64,000 bases of DNA from Candidatus Poribacteria bacterium (GCA_958295945.1 OY282386.1:2117864-2181863); one strand, 5' to 3'; shown: positions 8,700-18,080, counted from the stretch's first letter. The notes: generated by a model not told the origin, from the letters alone. Program-made: numbers and translations.

Positions 8700-9707
8700 A
8701 TGCAATCCCGGAATTCAACCTTTTTCAATTTTCGTTTTGCTATTACAATAGCAGTAACCTTTCTGTGTGTTATTAACTTCGGTTTTTCCGAAGAACATGA
8801 CAAACATGCAACACATCAAGCAGCTAAAACCGCTAAACTAAATGTCAAACTTCACACTGAACCGAAAACAATAAAAGTTGGAGAGTCTACGTCTCTGATG
8901 TTTCATCTCACCGATGAAAAGGGAGAACCCTTTACCGATCTGATGATACACCATGATCGGACACTCCACGTGTTAATCGTCAGTGAGAATCTTCAGATCC
9001 TTGGACATGTTCATCCAGAAGATTTTGAGTCACGCGACATGTTGGCTGAACTTGAAGGAGTTTATACGGTGCACTTCACATTTCCAATGGCAGGAAGATA
9101 CATTTTAGCACTTGACGTGATGACTGCGGATGCCGAATTTTCTAAACATCTCTATGTAGATGTTGAAGGCGAAAACAAGATGCAGGAGATAACCCACGAC
9201 CTTCGCACGGAAAAAGATATATTCGGATATAAAGAAGAAGGTGGAGATCGCTTCACAAAAGCCGTTTCCATTCGTGATAAAATGGACACATCTCCATATC
9301 ACGTAAAAATAGAAGTGTCAGAACAAATTAAAGTGGGAGAGATGGTTCATATCAAATATCATTTTTCACTTGATGGCAAACCGATCAACGATCTTGTCCC
9401 ATTTTTAGATGCACCTATGCATTTTGCTATCGTAAATACCCATTTAGATGGTATACTGCATACGCATGGTACAGTTCCCATGAATGGAGATACAGATAAA
9501 ATGAAGAACGATCCACATGCAGCCCATAAGATGAAAAAGTCCGTCAAAACAGGTCATCAACATCAAGGTCCAACACCAGAGAAATTTGGTCCAACCGTAA
9601 TGCTCATGACCACATTTAAGAAGCCAGGACATTATCAGATTTTCGGTCAACTCAAGCATAAAGATCAAATTCTGTTTCCCACATTCATGGTCAAGGTTGA
9701 GAAGTGA
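8700..9707 (+). CDS. Exported His/Met-rich protein with two YtkA-like immunoglobulin-type domains
   Basis: I chose the ATG at 8700 because GGAGG stands eight bases before it and the protein then begins with a clean signal peptide; the frame is open further upstream to 8637. The 335-residue product has a HDKHATHQ segment after the signal and two similar beta domains. The first holds DLMIHHDRTLHVLIVSENL and ILGHVHPEDF; the second HFAIVNTHLDGILHTHG. HxxxxH..HVHP clusters with methionines suggest a copper site, as in YtkA-like or CopC-like proteins. It is followed by a hairpin at 9726 and the FMN-binding-like gene. Confidence 0.75.
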   Translation: MQSRNSTFFNFRFAITIAVTFLCVINFGFSEEHDKHATHQAAKTAKLNVKLHTEPKTIKVGESTSLMFHLTDEKGEPFTDLMIHHDRTLHVLIVSENLQILGHVHPEDFESRDMLAELEGVYTVHFTFPMAGRYILALDVMTADAEFSKHLYVDVEGENKMQEITHDLRTEKDIFGYKEEGGDRFTKAVSIRDKMDTSPYHVKIEVSEQIKVGEMVHIKYHFSLDGKPINDLVPFLDAPMHFAIVNTHLDGILHTHGTVPMNGDTDKMKNDPHAAHKMKKSVKTGHQHQGPTPEKFGPTVMLMTTFKKPGHYQIFGQLKHKDQILFPTFMVKVEK

Positions 9708-9725
9708 GACGATTCATGTCAATCT

Positions 9726-9755
9726 GTTAGGGTGGGTTGCTAAATCCATCCTAAC
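9726..9755 (+). terminator. Ten-base-pair hairpin between operon genes
   Basis: GTTAGGGTGG at 9726-9735 pairs with CCATCCTAAC at 9746-9755 (one G-T pair) around a 10-base loop. There is no good T-run behind it, so it may attenuate or protect the transcript rather than end it. Confidence 0.45.
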
Positions 9756-9784
9756 ACTTATCCTACTATATTAAGGAGAAAAAG

Positions 9785-10762
9785 ATGTTATTCCAAAATA
9801 TTCGTCCCAAACTATCAGGCATTCTGATTGTATCAGTTTTATCGTTATCGTTTACACCACTGTTTAGTATCGCACATGAAACCGAATGGCCTGGAGAAAA
9901 ACTTGCAGCTATTTTTCCAAAAGCGAAGAAATTCGTTCAACGAAATGCAGTCCTCACACCAGAAAAAGTCAAATCAATTGAGAAAGAACTCGGTTCAAAA
10001 CTTCGCAAAGAGGATCAAAAACCTGTTTTCTATATCCCAATAAACGAGCAAAAGAAACCTATGGGATTGGTGCTGTTCGTTGATGTGAAAGGACCGCGCG
10101 GTATTATTGACGGTGCTGTTGGTCTCAATATGAAGGGCAAAGTTGTCAAAGTAACAATCTATGAACACAAGGAAACTGATGCCATTACATCAGAGAAGTT
10201 CCTCAAGCAGTTCGTTGATAAAGGAATAGATGACGATTTTGAAGTAGGCAAGGATATTGAAACGATAAAAGGTCAAAATGATGCGACAAAGGCGGTAATA
10301 CTCATTCCGAGAAAGACTCTCTTGATGAGTTACGCACTCTTCCTCAAACGCAAACCTAAAACGGATGCGGAAAAGACACCGCAACCTGAAGAAGGTCCAG
10401 AAGAATTGCTTGAAGTTGAAGACCTTAAGGAACTCATGATCATGATGGTAGACGAATACTTCGTGATTGTGGATTACTTTGACGAAAAAGAGGAGAAAGC
10501 AGATGCTGTTGCATCAGCAAAAAAACTCGCTACTTACGCAAAAGCAATCTCTAAGTTTGAACCACCGAAGAACGCCGACCAGACAGAAGAATATGCTGAG
10601 ATGCAAGATAAATTCAGCAAAACACTAAAAGAATTTGCTGAAGCGATTGATAAAAATGGAATAACAGATGAGACACGCAAACAGTGGGATGTTATTGATG
10701 CGTTGATCAAACAAGCACATATCCGATTTAGCGAAGAAGATATTGACCTTGAGTCCTATTAA
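9785..10762 (+). CDS. Exported FMN-binding-domain-like protein
   Basis: The 325-residue protein has a signal peptide (about 1-31, ending SIAHE) and a domain resembling the FMN-binding region of RnfG/NosR-type proteins: MGLVLFVDVKGPRGIID, GAVGLNMKGKVVKVTIYEHKE, SEKFLKQFVDKG and GQNDATKAVILIPRKTLL. In RnfG the last motif is SGAT-T and the threonine carries covalent FMN; here it reads GQNDATKAV, so covalent attachment is uncertain. The C-terminal 110 residues are helical and highly charged, reminiscent of a four-helix bundle. AAGGAG precedes the ATG. It is one of four consecutive exported proteins. Confidence 0.7.
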   Translation: MLFQNIRPKLSGILIVSVLSLSFTPLFSIAHETEWPGEKLAAIFPKAKKFVQRNAVLTPEKVKSIEKELGSKLRKEDQKPVFYIPINEQKKPMGLVLFVDVKGPRGIIDGAVGLNMKGKVVKVTIYEHKETDAITSEKFLKQFVDKGIDDDFEVGKDIETIKGQNDATKAVILIPRKTLLMSYALFLKRKPKTDAEKTPQPEEGPEELLEVEDLKELMIMMVDEYFVIVDYFDEKEEKADAVASAKKLATYAKAISKFEPPKNADQTEEYAEMQDKFSKTLKEFAEAIDKNGITDETRKQWDVIDALIKQAHIRFSEEDIDLESY

Positions 10763-10815
10763 TTGTGATGAATAGAATCCACGTGTCAAAATCAACTACA
10801 TAGAAGGAACTTACC

Positions 10816-12339
10816 ATGCGAAAAATCATTTTCTTCTTCTCAATCGCTTTCTGCCTAACAATAATCGCTGAACATTCTTATGCACTTCCTGCCTTCTACA
10901 AAATGTTTCGTGCTAAATATGGATGGACAAGTGGTTGTAATGTCTGTCATTTTTCTAAGAAGGGAGGCGATTCTCCAAATCCTTACGGCAGAGCATTCCT
11001 ACATAACGGCATGAATATCTCAACATTTCTCCGTATCGCAGAAGCAGATTCTGATAGAGATGGATACAGCAATGTTGCGGAAATCTTAGCCCGAGCATAC
11101 CCAGGGGATGCTGACAGCACTCCTGAAAATGTTGAAGCTTCAAATGGTCTCACTGATTCAGATGATACTACTGAAAATGATGAGGACATCTTTAGTTTCG
11201 ATGATGCAGAAGTAACCGAAGATACCGGTTCATCAGATTTTCTTGGTGGGGCATTCAGTAATTTAGTCTTCGGTGGAGCATTGGATATACGGAGGATAAC
11301 ACACGGCAAAGATCTGATACCCGATAGGAACAATTGGAATTCTGGCACCACACTCATACATGTTGCTGAGTTTGTGGTAACAACGAACGTCGGTGACCAT
11401 GTTAGCGTATTAGGTGAGCAGTTGCTAACCACTTCTCCGTTAGGTACACAAGTCGCGGATGATCATGGATTTGTCTACGCCATCCTAACAGGATTACCCG
11501 TTTTACCGAAGGGGTCATCCCTGAAAATCGGTCGATTTCGACACGGTTTCGGCATAGATACTAAATCAGACGCAGCAGCAAATCCACTTTACAATCTGGT
11601 TCGGAAGAACATCGGTTTCATCTCTGACCGTGGTTTACAACTCAACGGTTTCGTAGGTCCAGTGTCATACACTGTCTCACTTGCAGATGGACCAGATTCA
11701 CTCCGCACTGTTACGGAAGGAACCGTTAATACAGGTATCCGTATAGGTCCACACGGAAGCGGTGGAGGCGTTCTGAAACCGATACAAAATAACAGTCCAC
11801 CAATGTTTCTACATCTGAATGGTACTCTTCCGATCTTCGGTAAACGTATTTGGCTTGGAACATCCTATTTTGATGGGAATAGTTATCCCTTTAATTCCAC
11901 AAACGGTGATGTCAATCCGTCAACGCTAATATACAAACGGCGCGTCGGTGTTGCGACAAGCTTCAGGTTGTGGCGTTTTGATCTTGCAGCTGAATGGGTG
12001 CGTGGAAGAGATACTCAACTCCTAAAGTATTTACATATTCCAATTCCAGCACCTGATCGCAATGCAAATGTGGAGGGGTTCTATTTTCATGCCGAGTTGC
12101 CTTTGACTGACACTTTAGATGTTCGCTTGAAGTATGATATTTGGAATCCCGATATAGATAATTATCAGACGTTCTCCTTCAATAGGGAACAAGATGAACA
12201 GGTTTGGGTAACACTCGGCGGAGCACTATCTTGGCATTTTGCGGAAGGTGCATTAGCACGTCTTGTCTATCAAATCAACAATATTGAAAAACCGACAAGA
12301 AGTGCATCAATTATTCCGCAGCTACTGGTAGAATTTTGA
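10816..12339 (+). CDS. Exported monohaem (CXXCH) porin-like outer-membrane protein
   Basis: The 507-residue chain has a signal peptide (1-23) and a single haem c-binding motif CNVCH at 41-45 right after it. Residues 75-90 carry EADSDRDGYSNVAEI, a calcium-type repeat often found after a haem domain, then an acidic linker to about 140. The remaining 360 residues look like an outer-membrane barrel: alternating aromatic strands such as HVAEFVVTTNVGDHVSVLGEQ, RFDLAAEWVRGRD and WHFAEGALARLVYQ, ending with a strand and terminal phenylalanine. An electron-conducting or gated porin is a reasonable inference. It closes the operon begun at 8156. Confidence 0.8.
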   Translation: MRKIIFFFSIAFCLTIIAEHSYALPAFYKMFRAKYGWTSGCNVCHFSKKGGDSPNPYGRAFLHNGMNISTFLRIAEADSDRDGYSNVAEILARAYPGDADSTPENVEASNGLTDSDDTTENDEDIFSFDDAEVTEDTGSSDFLGGAFSNLVFGGALDIRRITHGKDLIPDRNNWNSGTTLIHVAEFVVTTNVGDHVSVLGEQLLTTSPLGTQVADDHGFVYAILTGLPVLPKGSSLKIGRFRHGFGIDTKSDAAANPLYNLVRKNIGFISDRGLQLNGFVGPVSYTVSLADGPDSLRTVTEGTVNTGIRIGPHGSGGGVLKPIQNNSPPMFLHLNGTLPIFGKRIWLGTSYFDGNSYPFNSTNGDVNPSTLIYKRRVGVATSFRLWRFDLAAEWVRGRDTQLLKYLHIPIPAPDRNANVEGFYFHAELPLTDTLDVRLKYDIWNPDIDNYQTFSFNREQDEQVWVTLGGALSWHFAEGALARLVYQINNIEKPTRSASIIPQLLVEF

Positions 12340-12352
12340 GGATATGATCATC

Positions 12353-13345
12353 TCAATCACTTTCAAGTTTTGTATGGATAGCAATAAGAACAAAACAGGT
12401 AGTTTGTAAATTTGCTTTGGGGGTTTGGAGTTCTATAGGCGTAGCACTCTTATAACTCCCATCCGGTTCCTGTACTTTTGTTAGGTAGGAAATGGCAATT
12501 CTGCGTGCATTTAGCGGGTCACCTGCAGTAGCAAGTGCCATGATAACGGAAGCTGTCACCTCTGGATCGCTTGTTTTACCCTTGAATCTTGGGAATCCAC
12601 CATCATAATTTTGGAATTGCTTTAACCAAGCGATCTGTTCATCAAGCTTAAAAACCGGGAATATACTGTTTAATGCCCAAGATGTCACATAAATATCTGA
12701 TTGAGTTCGTTTTGGCATAGTCCAATACCCCTCAAAATTCCTTTGTTCCAGATCTTCGACCCATTCCATGCCGGTAAGAATAGTTTTGAATTGGTTTGTG
12801 TTGAAACCCAGTTCTTTAAATCCGACGAGGGCAACTGAAGTATAAAGAATATGTCCGGGTTCTTTGTTTTTTGGTCCCCAACTCCCACTCCGATTCTGTG
12901 CCTTCATCATCCATTGAAGTCCATTAAATCTCGCCTCTTCATCCGTTTTAGCATTTCTCAAAGCGATAAGCGCGAATACTGTATGTGCCGTATTATTATT
13001 CCAACTACCATCTTCACGTTGTTTATCTCTGAGGTATTTGACACCACTCCGAATGACACGAGATCCAGTACCCCATCCAGATTCAGTTAATGCCCAGATA
13101 GCGAGAGCCGTGATTTCAACATCGCTTTCATCACCTGGTACCAGAGGCCATCCACCATCTCTGTTTTGATTCTTAACAATATAGGCTTTGGCTTTGTCTA
13201 TGGTCTTAAAGATGGCAGATGCTCTTGGTATTTTCTTTGGTAGATCGGTGGATTGCGCGGTCACATTGTTGAAACAAAACAAATACAACAGCATCTGACA
13301 ACTCATTAAAATGAATAAAATCTTTCTAATTTTCATATCTTTCAC
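12353..13345 (-). CDS. Exported prenyltransferase/squalene-oxidase-repeat protein
   Basis: The 330-residue protein has a signal peptide (residues 1-31) followed by alpha/alpha-barrel repeats of the terpene-cyclase type: QNRDGGWPLVPGDESDVEITA, QREDGSWNNNTAHTVFALIA, QNRSGSWGPKNKEPG, QNYDGGFPRFKG and EPDGSYKSATPIELQ. It is half the length of squalene-hopene cyclases and lacks their DXDD acid motif, so it is not a cyclase; exported proteins of this kind may bind glycans or act as scaffolds. It is convergent with the preceding plus-strand operon, with only 13 bases between stop codons. Confidence 0.8.
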   Translation of the reverse strand: MKDMKIRKILFILMSCQMLLYLFCFNNVTAQSTDLPKKIPRASAIFKTIDKAKAYIVKNQNRDGGWPLVPGDESDVEITALAIWALTESGWGTGSRVIRSGVKYLRDKQREDGSWNNNTAHTVFALIALRNAKTDEEARFNGLQWMMKAQNRSGSWGPKNKEPGHILYTSVALVGFKELGFNTNQFKTILTGMEWVEDLEQRNFEGYWTMPKRTQSDIYVTSWALNSIFPVFKLDEQIAWLKQFQNYDGGFPRFKGKTSDPEVTASVIMALATAGDPLNARRIAISYLTKVQEPDGSYKSATPIELQTPKANLQTTCFVLIAIHTKLESD

Positions 13346-13402
13346 CTATACATATTCTTTTTTATGATGGTCTCAGGTTAACGCACTGTGGACAACTCTC
13401 TT

Positions 13403-14527
13403 TCAGGATTGCGGTTCAATCACAACTTTATATACTCCATCATTCCCGAGCATTTCGATCCCAGATTCCAGTTGATTCAACGGAAGATGATGCGTAATCA
13501 ATTCGTGTAAAGGCGCACGAGTTCGTTGTAGAAAATCCAACGCTGTTTGAAATTGGATTTGCGGATATGCCCACACGCCACACACATCAAGGTCTTTGTT
13601 ACATATCTGATGCGGCCTCACTTTCGTATTTCCAGAATCGGTGTAGTGACCAACTTCAATAACCTTTCCACCACGTCGGACAACATCTAACGCTTCTGAG
13701 AAAACAGCAGGTATCCCGGCGCACTCAATCACAATGTCTACGCCAACACCACTTGTGAGAGATTGGATCTGTTCAACCCGTCCATCAGGTTCTGTATCAC
13801 CGACATTAATGGTCACATCTGCACCCATCTGCTGCGCCATTTCTAAACGACTATCAACCAGATCAGTAGCAATGATTGTCCCCGCACCACTATCTCTCAA
13901 AACAGCAATGACAAGGAGACCAATCGGACCACACCCTAACACAGCAACACTGCTGCCAATACTATACCCATCACCGACTTGTGGTAAACCGGGGGCACAA
14001 GCGCGTTCAACTGCGCGTGTTGCTACGGCGACAGGTTCTGTCAGCACAGCAATTTCCTCTGGAATCTCGTCCGGTATTTTGTAGACCCAAGAATTGCCGT
14101 GAATGTAAGTGTATTCAGAGAATTCACCTGTCAAGTATGGTGGAGATTCACTATTGCTAAATCCATAAATTGTTCGTCCAGAACATAACGTCGGACGCCC
14201 CGGTACATGCAAACAGTAGTAACATCTACCACAGTTTTTAGACCCGGGTACCACAGTGATGCGGTCACCTTCTTTGATTGGACCACCCATCACATTCATG
14301 ACTTGATTGGCTTCCGTTCCAATCTCTGCAACAGTGCCAACAACTTCATGTCCTGGGATAACAGGAAATTTTAGGGCAGTATGTCCAAGATACATGTGTT
14401 TATCACTTCCGCAAATGCCAACCTTGTCTACTTGTAGCAGAAGTGAATCGTTTGTTGGTGTGGGTTTGTCAAATTCGCGGATTTCTATCTGCCCCGGTTG
14501 GAGCATCACCGCTGCTTGAACTGGCAT
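13403..14527 (-). CDS. Zinc-dependent alcohol/sorbitol-type dehydrogenase
   Basis: The 374-residue enzyme belongs to the medium-chain dehydrogenases. Catalytic zinc residues are visible as GICGSDKHM (C39) and GHE (H60, E61); the structural zinc lobe has CGRCYYCLHVPGRPTLC. The Rossmann part contains VAVLGCGPIGLLVIAVL and later TDLVDSRLEMA, favouring NAD(H). Substrate cannot be told from sequence; sorbitol- or threonine-type alcohols are possible. It lies 42 bases after the VWA protein's stop on the same strand. Confidence 0.9.
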   Translation of the reverse strand: MPVQAAVMLQPGQIEIREFDKPTPTNDSLLLQVDKVGICGSDKHMYLGHTALKFPVIPGHEVVGTVAEIGTEANQVMNVMGGPIKEGDRITVVPGSKNCGRCYYCLHVPGRPTLCSGRTIYGFSNSESPPYLTGEFSEYTYIHGNSWVYKIPDEIPEEIAVLTEPVAVATRAVERACAPGLPQVGDGYSIGSSVAVLGCGPIGLLVIAVLRDSGAGTIIATDLVDSRLEMAQQMGADVTINVGDTEPDGRVEQIQSLTSGVGVDIVIECAGIPAVFSEALDVVRRGGKVIEVGHYTDSGNTKVRPHQICNKDLDVCGVWAYPQIQFQTALDFLQRTRAPLHELITHHLPLNQLESGIEMLGNDGVYKVVIEPQS

Positions 14528-14569
14528 AGTCTGTGTTCCTTTTTTATTTTTATTTATTGCTATCTCTAT

Positions 14570-15727
14570 TCATCGTGTCCAGAGTGGAATCAATACCTTC
14601 GTCAATTGTGCTAAACTTTCCAAATTATGTGCTGGCAGGAAATAGTCTACATAAGGTAGAGCAGTGCGGATGCCCCGACAAATTGGTTGATAGGTGTCGC
14701 TACCCAGCAACGGATTGAGCCATATAAGTTTATGTGCATGCCGATGCAGCATTTCCATAGAGTGTCTGAGCAGGTCTGCATCACCTCTATCCCAACCATC
14801 GCTAATTAGAATCACAACTGACCGATATGCCGAAAAAGAAGGGGCAAACTGACGGCAAAACGCTAATAGACTATCACCAATTTTTGTCCCACCTGACCAG
14901 TCCGGCACAGTGTTCGCAACTTCATTCAAACCTTCTGCTAAACCCTTACGATGAAGCAATCCTGTAATGTTGGTCAAATGTGTGCTGAAAACCGCTACTT
15001 CTACCTCTCGCAATTCCTGTTGCATGCCGTAGATAAATTGAATAAGGAATTTGGAATAGCAATCCATTGAACCACTCACATCACATAGTAGCAGGATTTT
15101 TGTCTTTTTAATTTTCTGCTGTTTCCGCATGAGTTCAATCGGTTCCCCACCGTGTGCGAGACTCTTTCGCCAACTTCTACGAAAGTCAATCGTTCTCCCT
15201 CTTCTGCTAACGACCTTTCTTCTACTCAGTCTTGTAGCCAACACCGATGCCAACTTCGCTACTATGTGTCGCGCCCGTTCCATATCCTCTTCTGTAAACT
15301 CACTGAAATCCTTTTGCGTCAACACCTCTTCAATACTATAGGCAATCGGATCATCTTCCTGACCTTCTACATCTTCATCTTCCTCATAATCCATCCATTG
15401 ATCAAAGATGTTCTCTTCATCTTCTGCATCAGAAAGGTCTTGTAAAGCAGACGGTTCAGGTTCTTCTCCACACGTATCAACGGCTTCAAATTCAGGTCTT
15501 GGATATCGCCAAAAAAGGTTAAATGCAGTGTCAAATGTCTCGCTATCAGTTTGATTGGCAATAAGGTTCGTTCTTGCTGTGTGATAAAACGTATCTCGAT
15601 CGCTAATGTCTATCAACTGAACACTGTTACACCAACTGAGTTGATTAGTTGTGGTAACTTTTACATCCATCTGTCGGAGTAATCTACAGAAGTCGTTGAT
15701 CTGTTGGAGTAGTGTTTGTTCAGTCAT
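14570..15727 (-). CDS. CoxE-type VWA-domain protein
   Basis: The 385-residue protein has an N-terminal helical part, a strongly acidic linker (about 84-127), an arginine-rich segment (RLSRRKVVSRRGRTIDFRRSWR) and a C-terminal von Willebrand A domain. The metal site is DVSGSMD (D216, S218, S220), followed by VAVFSTHLTNIT and VILISDGWDRGD. This is the CoxE-like layout, whose members usually work beside a MoxR AAA ATPase; none is present here. The ATG overlaps the stop of the upstream MNT-HEPN gene by eight bases, indicating translational coupling. A scar of a second copy of its first codons lies at 18081-18126. Confidence 0.88.
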   Translation of the reverse strand: MTEQTLLQQINDFCRLLRQMDVKVTTTNQLSWCNSVQLIDISDRDTFYHTARTNLIANQTDSETFDTAFNLFWRYPRPEFEAVDTCGEEPEPSALQDLSDAEDEENIFDQWMDYEEDEDVEGQEDDPIAYSIEEVLTQKDFSEFTEEDMERARHIVAKLASVLATRLSRRKVVSRRGRTIDFRRSWRKSLAHGGEPIELMRKQQKIKKTKILLLCDVSGSMDCYSKFLIQFIYGMQQELREVEVAVFSTHLTNITGLLHRKGLAEGLNEVANTVPDWSGGTKIGDSLLAFCRQFAPSFSAYRSVVILISDGWDRGDADLLRHSMEMLHRHAHKLIWLNPLLGSDTYQPICRGIRTALPYVDYFLPAHNLESLAQLTKVLIPLWTR

Positions 15728-16290
15728 TTTCTTTCTTTAGGAATTCAATGAAAGTGTCCAGTTCTTTTGATATTTTGTTATATGTCATTTCAATCTGTAT
15801 AGCAATTTTCTCAGTTTTTTCATAGACCAGTCTTTGTTCGTAGATATGATTGTATACATGACGAAATTCTAATAGTTCCTGTAAAAGTTCTAAAGTTTCA
15901 TGGGAAATCACAGGTTGTCTGTCTGCATAAGGTTCAGCCATTTGCATAAGCAATTCTTTATGCCACTTACTCCCATCAGGAGTGTATAAATCAACATCAA
16001 GGGCAATGTGACTAAAAATTGTTTCAACACCCCGATAACAGTCAACGAGATTTTTTGCAATCGCCATTTCTATTTCTTCCTTGTATTCAATCGGCGCATC
16101 CTTTATCTTTTCCAGCTTTTTTAAGATTTTTTCAATAGATTCCTCAATTAAACCGCGTTCATCTGAAATACGTTGTATAAGGGCACTTCTATTCACTCTA
16201 TAGATTACTCCTTTCTCAATAGGTGCAATCTGTTTCTGTATTCTCTCACGAAATATTCCTTTGCATTTTTCATATTCAACTAAGTCAACC
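15720..16290 (-). pseudogene. C-terminal part of a fused MNT-HEPN protein interrupted by a tnpB element
   Basis: Together with 17669-17991 this formed one gene. Joining base 17669 to 16290 gives TTT AA|G GTT GAC (F-K-V-D) with no frameshift and a 297-residue protein, parallel to the intact paralogue at 18119-19060. This half holds the helical HEPN-like domain ending FRHVYNHIYEQRLVYEK; R251, H256 and Y258 form the RX4HXY motif of HepT-type RNases. The stop codon overlaps the VWA start. An open frame with a start at 16307 exists only because the element end supplies one. Confidence 0.85.
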
Positions 16291-16400
16291 GTCATAGTGA
16301 CCCACAACCTAAAGGTTGGGGCTTGTGCTTCCTTGACAACGGCGTTTCTCCAAAAGGATCACCCGGCTCACGTCATCTCCACTTTAGGCAGCTAAGCCTG
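16291..16400 (-). ncRNA. Predicted omega-RNA / right end of the tnpB element
   Basis: On the minus strand the tnpB stop is followed by a structured tail running from GCTTAGCTGCCTAAAG to GGTCACTATGAC, including the hairpin CAACC-TTT-AGGTTG. It is alignable with the orphan copy at 36957-37054, where the hairpin is CTGCC-TTT-AGGCAG, so the stem is kept by paired changes. In this family the tail is the scaffold of the guide RNA and the guide is the flanking DNA, here GGTTGACTTAGTTGAATATG read from 16290 downward. Confidence 0.75.
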
Positions 16401-17496
16401 CCTGTTTGATATTTATAGCAGCATTGATGTCTCTATCGTGTTCAGTATTGCACGTAGGACATGTCCACTGTCTATCTGAAAGTGTCAAGTCTTTATTTTT
16501 GTGTCCGCAGTTGCTACAAGGTTTTGTTGTCCCTGTCCATTGTCCAATTTTGAGGAAAGTTTTATTGTGTTTAGCACACTTGAATGCCAACACTTGAATG
16601 AACTGGTAGCAAGCGAGATCACTGACTTTACGCCCCCAGAGGCGTTTCATGCCGTCTATATTGAGGGTTTCAAAGCACAAGGTATCAAAACGCCTGCAAA
16701 GAGCCGTAGCAAGTTTCCACTGCCAGTCAAGACGTTGTCGTGCGACTTTCCTATAATGTCGAGACAAAGCACGGATAGCACGATACCAATTGCCTGATCC
16801 CTTGACTTTACGACTCACACTTTTATTCAGTGTTCTCAACTTGTTCAAGGACTTTTTCAAAAACTGCGGAGACACAATCTTATTCCCATTAGAAGTTGTG
16901 AGAAACGTTTTCAATCCGAAATCAAAGCCAGCACTTTCACCTGTCTTCGCAAAAGATTTCGGTGTGTCAACGTTATCACAAGAAAAGCAGACCCAGTAAT
17001 CGCCACACCTGTCACGCTTGAGGGTTATTGTTTTGATGTCACCTGTTATTTCACGATGTTTGTGAAAGGAAAACCACGTATCTATACAGTTGATCTTGAT
17101 ACGGTTCCCTTCAAGTTTATAGCCTGCCTGTGTAAACGTCATAGAGTTGTATTTATGTTGCGGTTTGATTTTCGGTCTACGGACTTTGCACGTTGTTTTG
17201 CCAATCTTGCGATCTTTCATATTTCTGAAAAAAGCATCATAAGCTTTGCCCATACGCAGCACAACATCTTGCACAACTTGACTCGGCAAGTCTGTCCAAT
17301 GAGACTTTGTCCGCTTTTTTAGTTTGGCAACATGTGCATTCATTCTATATGCGGATATGTTTTTGCCATACATACGGTAATATCTGCGCTGCAATCGCAT
17401 AATATGCACATGGATCTGGTGCATATCGTCAAGCATATTGCCTAACTTGATTGTGTTCTTTTGATTTTGTCCCTTGTATTTATAGGTTTTTCTCAT
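16384..17496 (-). CDS. tnpB: TnpB RNA-guided nuclease
   Basis: The 370-residue protein has every catalytic part of TnpB: RuvC aspartate in GFDFGLKTF (D192), glutamate in CFETLNI (E276), a zinc ribbon CSNCGH...CPTCN (C327, C330, C346, C349), and the last RuvC aspartate in HDRDINAAINI (D356). It therefore looks active. TnpB cuts DNA matching the guide next to a target motif, helping its element persist after excision. Length is typical. The last codons overlap the predicted omega-RNA. It is inserted in, and co-directional with, an MNT-HEPN gene. Confidence 0.93.
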   Translation of the reverse strand: MRKTYKYKGQNQKNTIKLGNMLDDMHQIHVHIMRLQRRYYRMYGKNISAYRMNAHVAKLKKRTKSHWTDLPSQVVQDVVLRMGKAYDAFFRNMKDRKIGKTTCKVRRPKIKPQHKYNSMTFTQAGYKLEGNRIKINCIDTWFSFHKHREITGDIKTITLKRDRCGDYWVCFSCDNVDTPKSFAKTGESAGFDFGLKTFLTTSNGNKIVSPQFLKKSLNKLRTLNKSVSRKVKGSGNWYRAIRALSRHYRKVARQRLDWQWKLATALCRRFDTLCFETLNIDGMKRLWGRKVSDLACYQFIQVLAFKCAKHNKTFLKIGQWTGTTKPCSNCGHKNKDLTLSDRQWTCPTCNTEHDRDINAAINIKQAGLAA

Positions 17497-17668
17497 GGTA
17501 TGTCTTCTCGGTGAAGAACCCCTTACCCATCGTTAGTAGTGTGGCAGATGCTAACGACATCCACCACTGAAAAGGTATTTGTATTATAGTGTGTTTCTTT
17601 CTCAAAATCAACCTTTTTGCCCATCTACATCCCGCAAACTAAAGCATGGGGATTTGACAGGAAGAGTG

Positions 17669-17991
17669 TTAAACAATCCACTGATGTCCGAAGCTCTTGA
17701 CGATGCACGAAAATACATTTCACTCGGAATACCCCAAACTGCAATATCAATATCCGACCATTTTGAAAACGACTTCTGTCCAGCAAGCGACCCGAACACA
17801 GCAACTTGTGATGCACCGAAATCGTCATAAAGCATCGCTGCTATTTTGTGTGCGGTATGCCACGCACGTTGTAACAATGCCTCATCAACCCTGCGATTTT
17901 GCAAGTGCTTGTCAAGACGTTTGCGGTATTTTTCTAATTCTTCTGGTGATAGGTCTTTTGTAGTGCGATGCGTGTCTGTGGGTTGGTGCAT
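17669..17991 (-). pseudogene. N-terminal part of the interrupted fused MNT-HEPN protein
   Basis: This half encodes the nucleotidyltransferase domain. The motif is VFGSLAGQKSFSKWSDIDIA (G67, S68, D80, D82), the GSX(n)DXD signature of MNT proteins. The ATG at 17991 follows AGGA. The first 60 or so codons are almost identical in DNA to 18879-19060, unlike the rest of the gene, suggesting recent duplication or gene conversion. Read through without the join, the frame continues into the element and ends at 17608 after a meaningless tail. Confidence 0.85.
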
Positions 17992-18080
17992 ATTACTATT
18001 TCCTTAGGGTATAGATTAGCATGTTATGGCTCTGAATGCAAGGAGAGAATACTGCGAATATATTAACCCGAATTCCTATC

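Larger units (their letters stand above)
16291..17668 (-). mobile_element. tnpB-only element of the IS200/IS605 (IS1341) type
   Basis: The 1378-base element carries only a tnpB gene and its 3' RNA end. Its boundaries are read from the split host gene: left end next to the pentamer TTTAA (minus strand, 17673-17669), right end ...TCACTATGAC next to GGTTGACTTAG. There is no target duplication and no terminal inverted repeat, as expected for this family. No tnpA transposase lies nearby, so movement would need one in trans. The left end holds an imperfect hairpin-forming region (17600-17660). Confidence 0.88.

Noticed and set aside
12353..13345. Squalene-hopene cyclase
   Set aside because: The protein is half length, exported and without the DXDD acid motif; only the repeat fold is shared.
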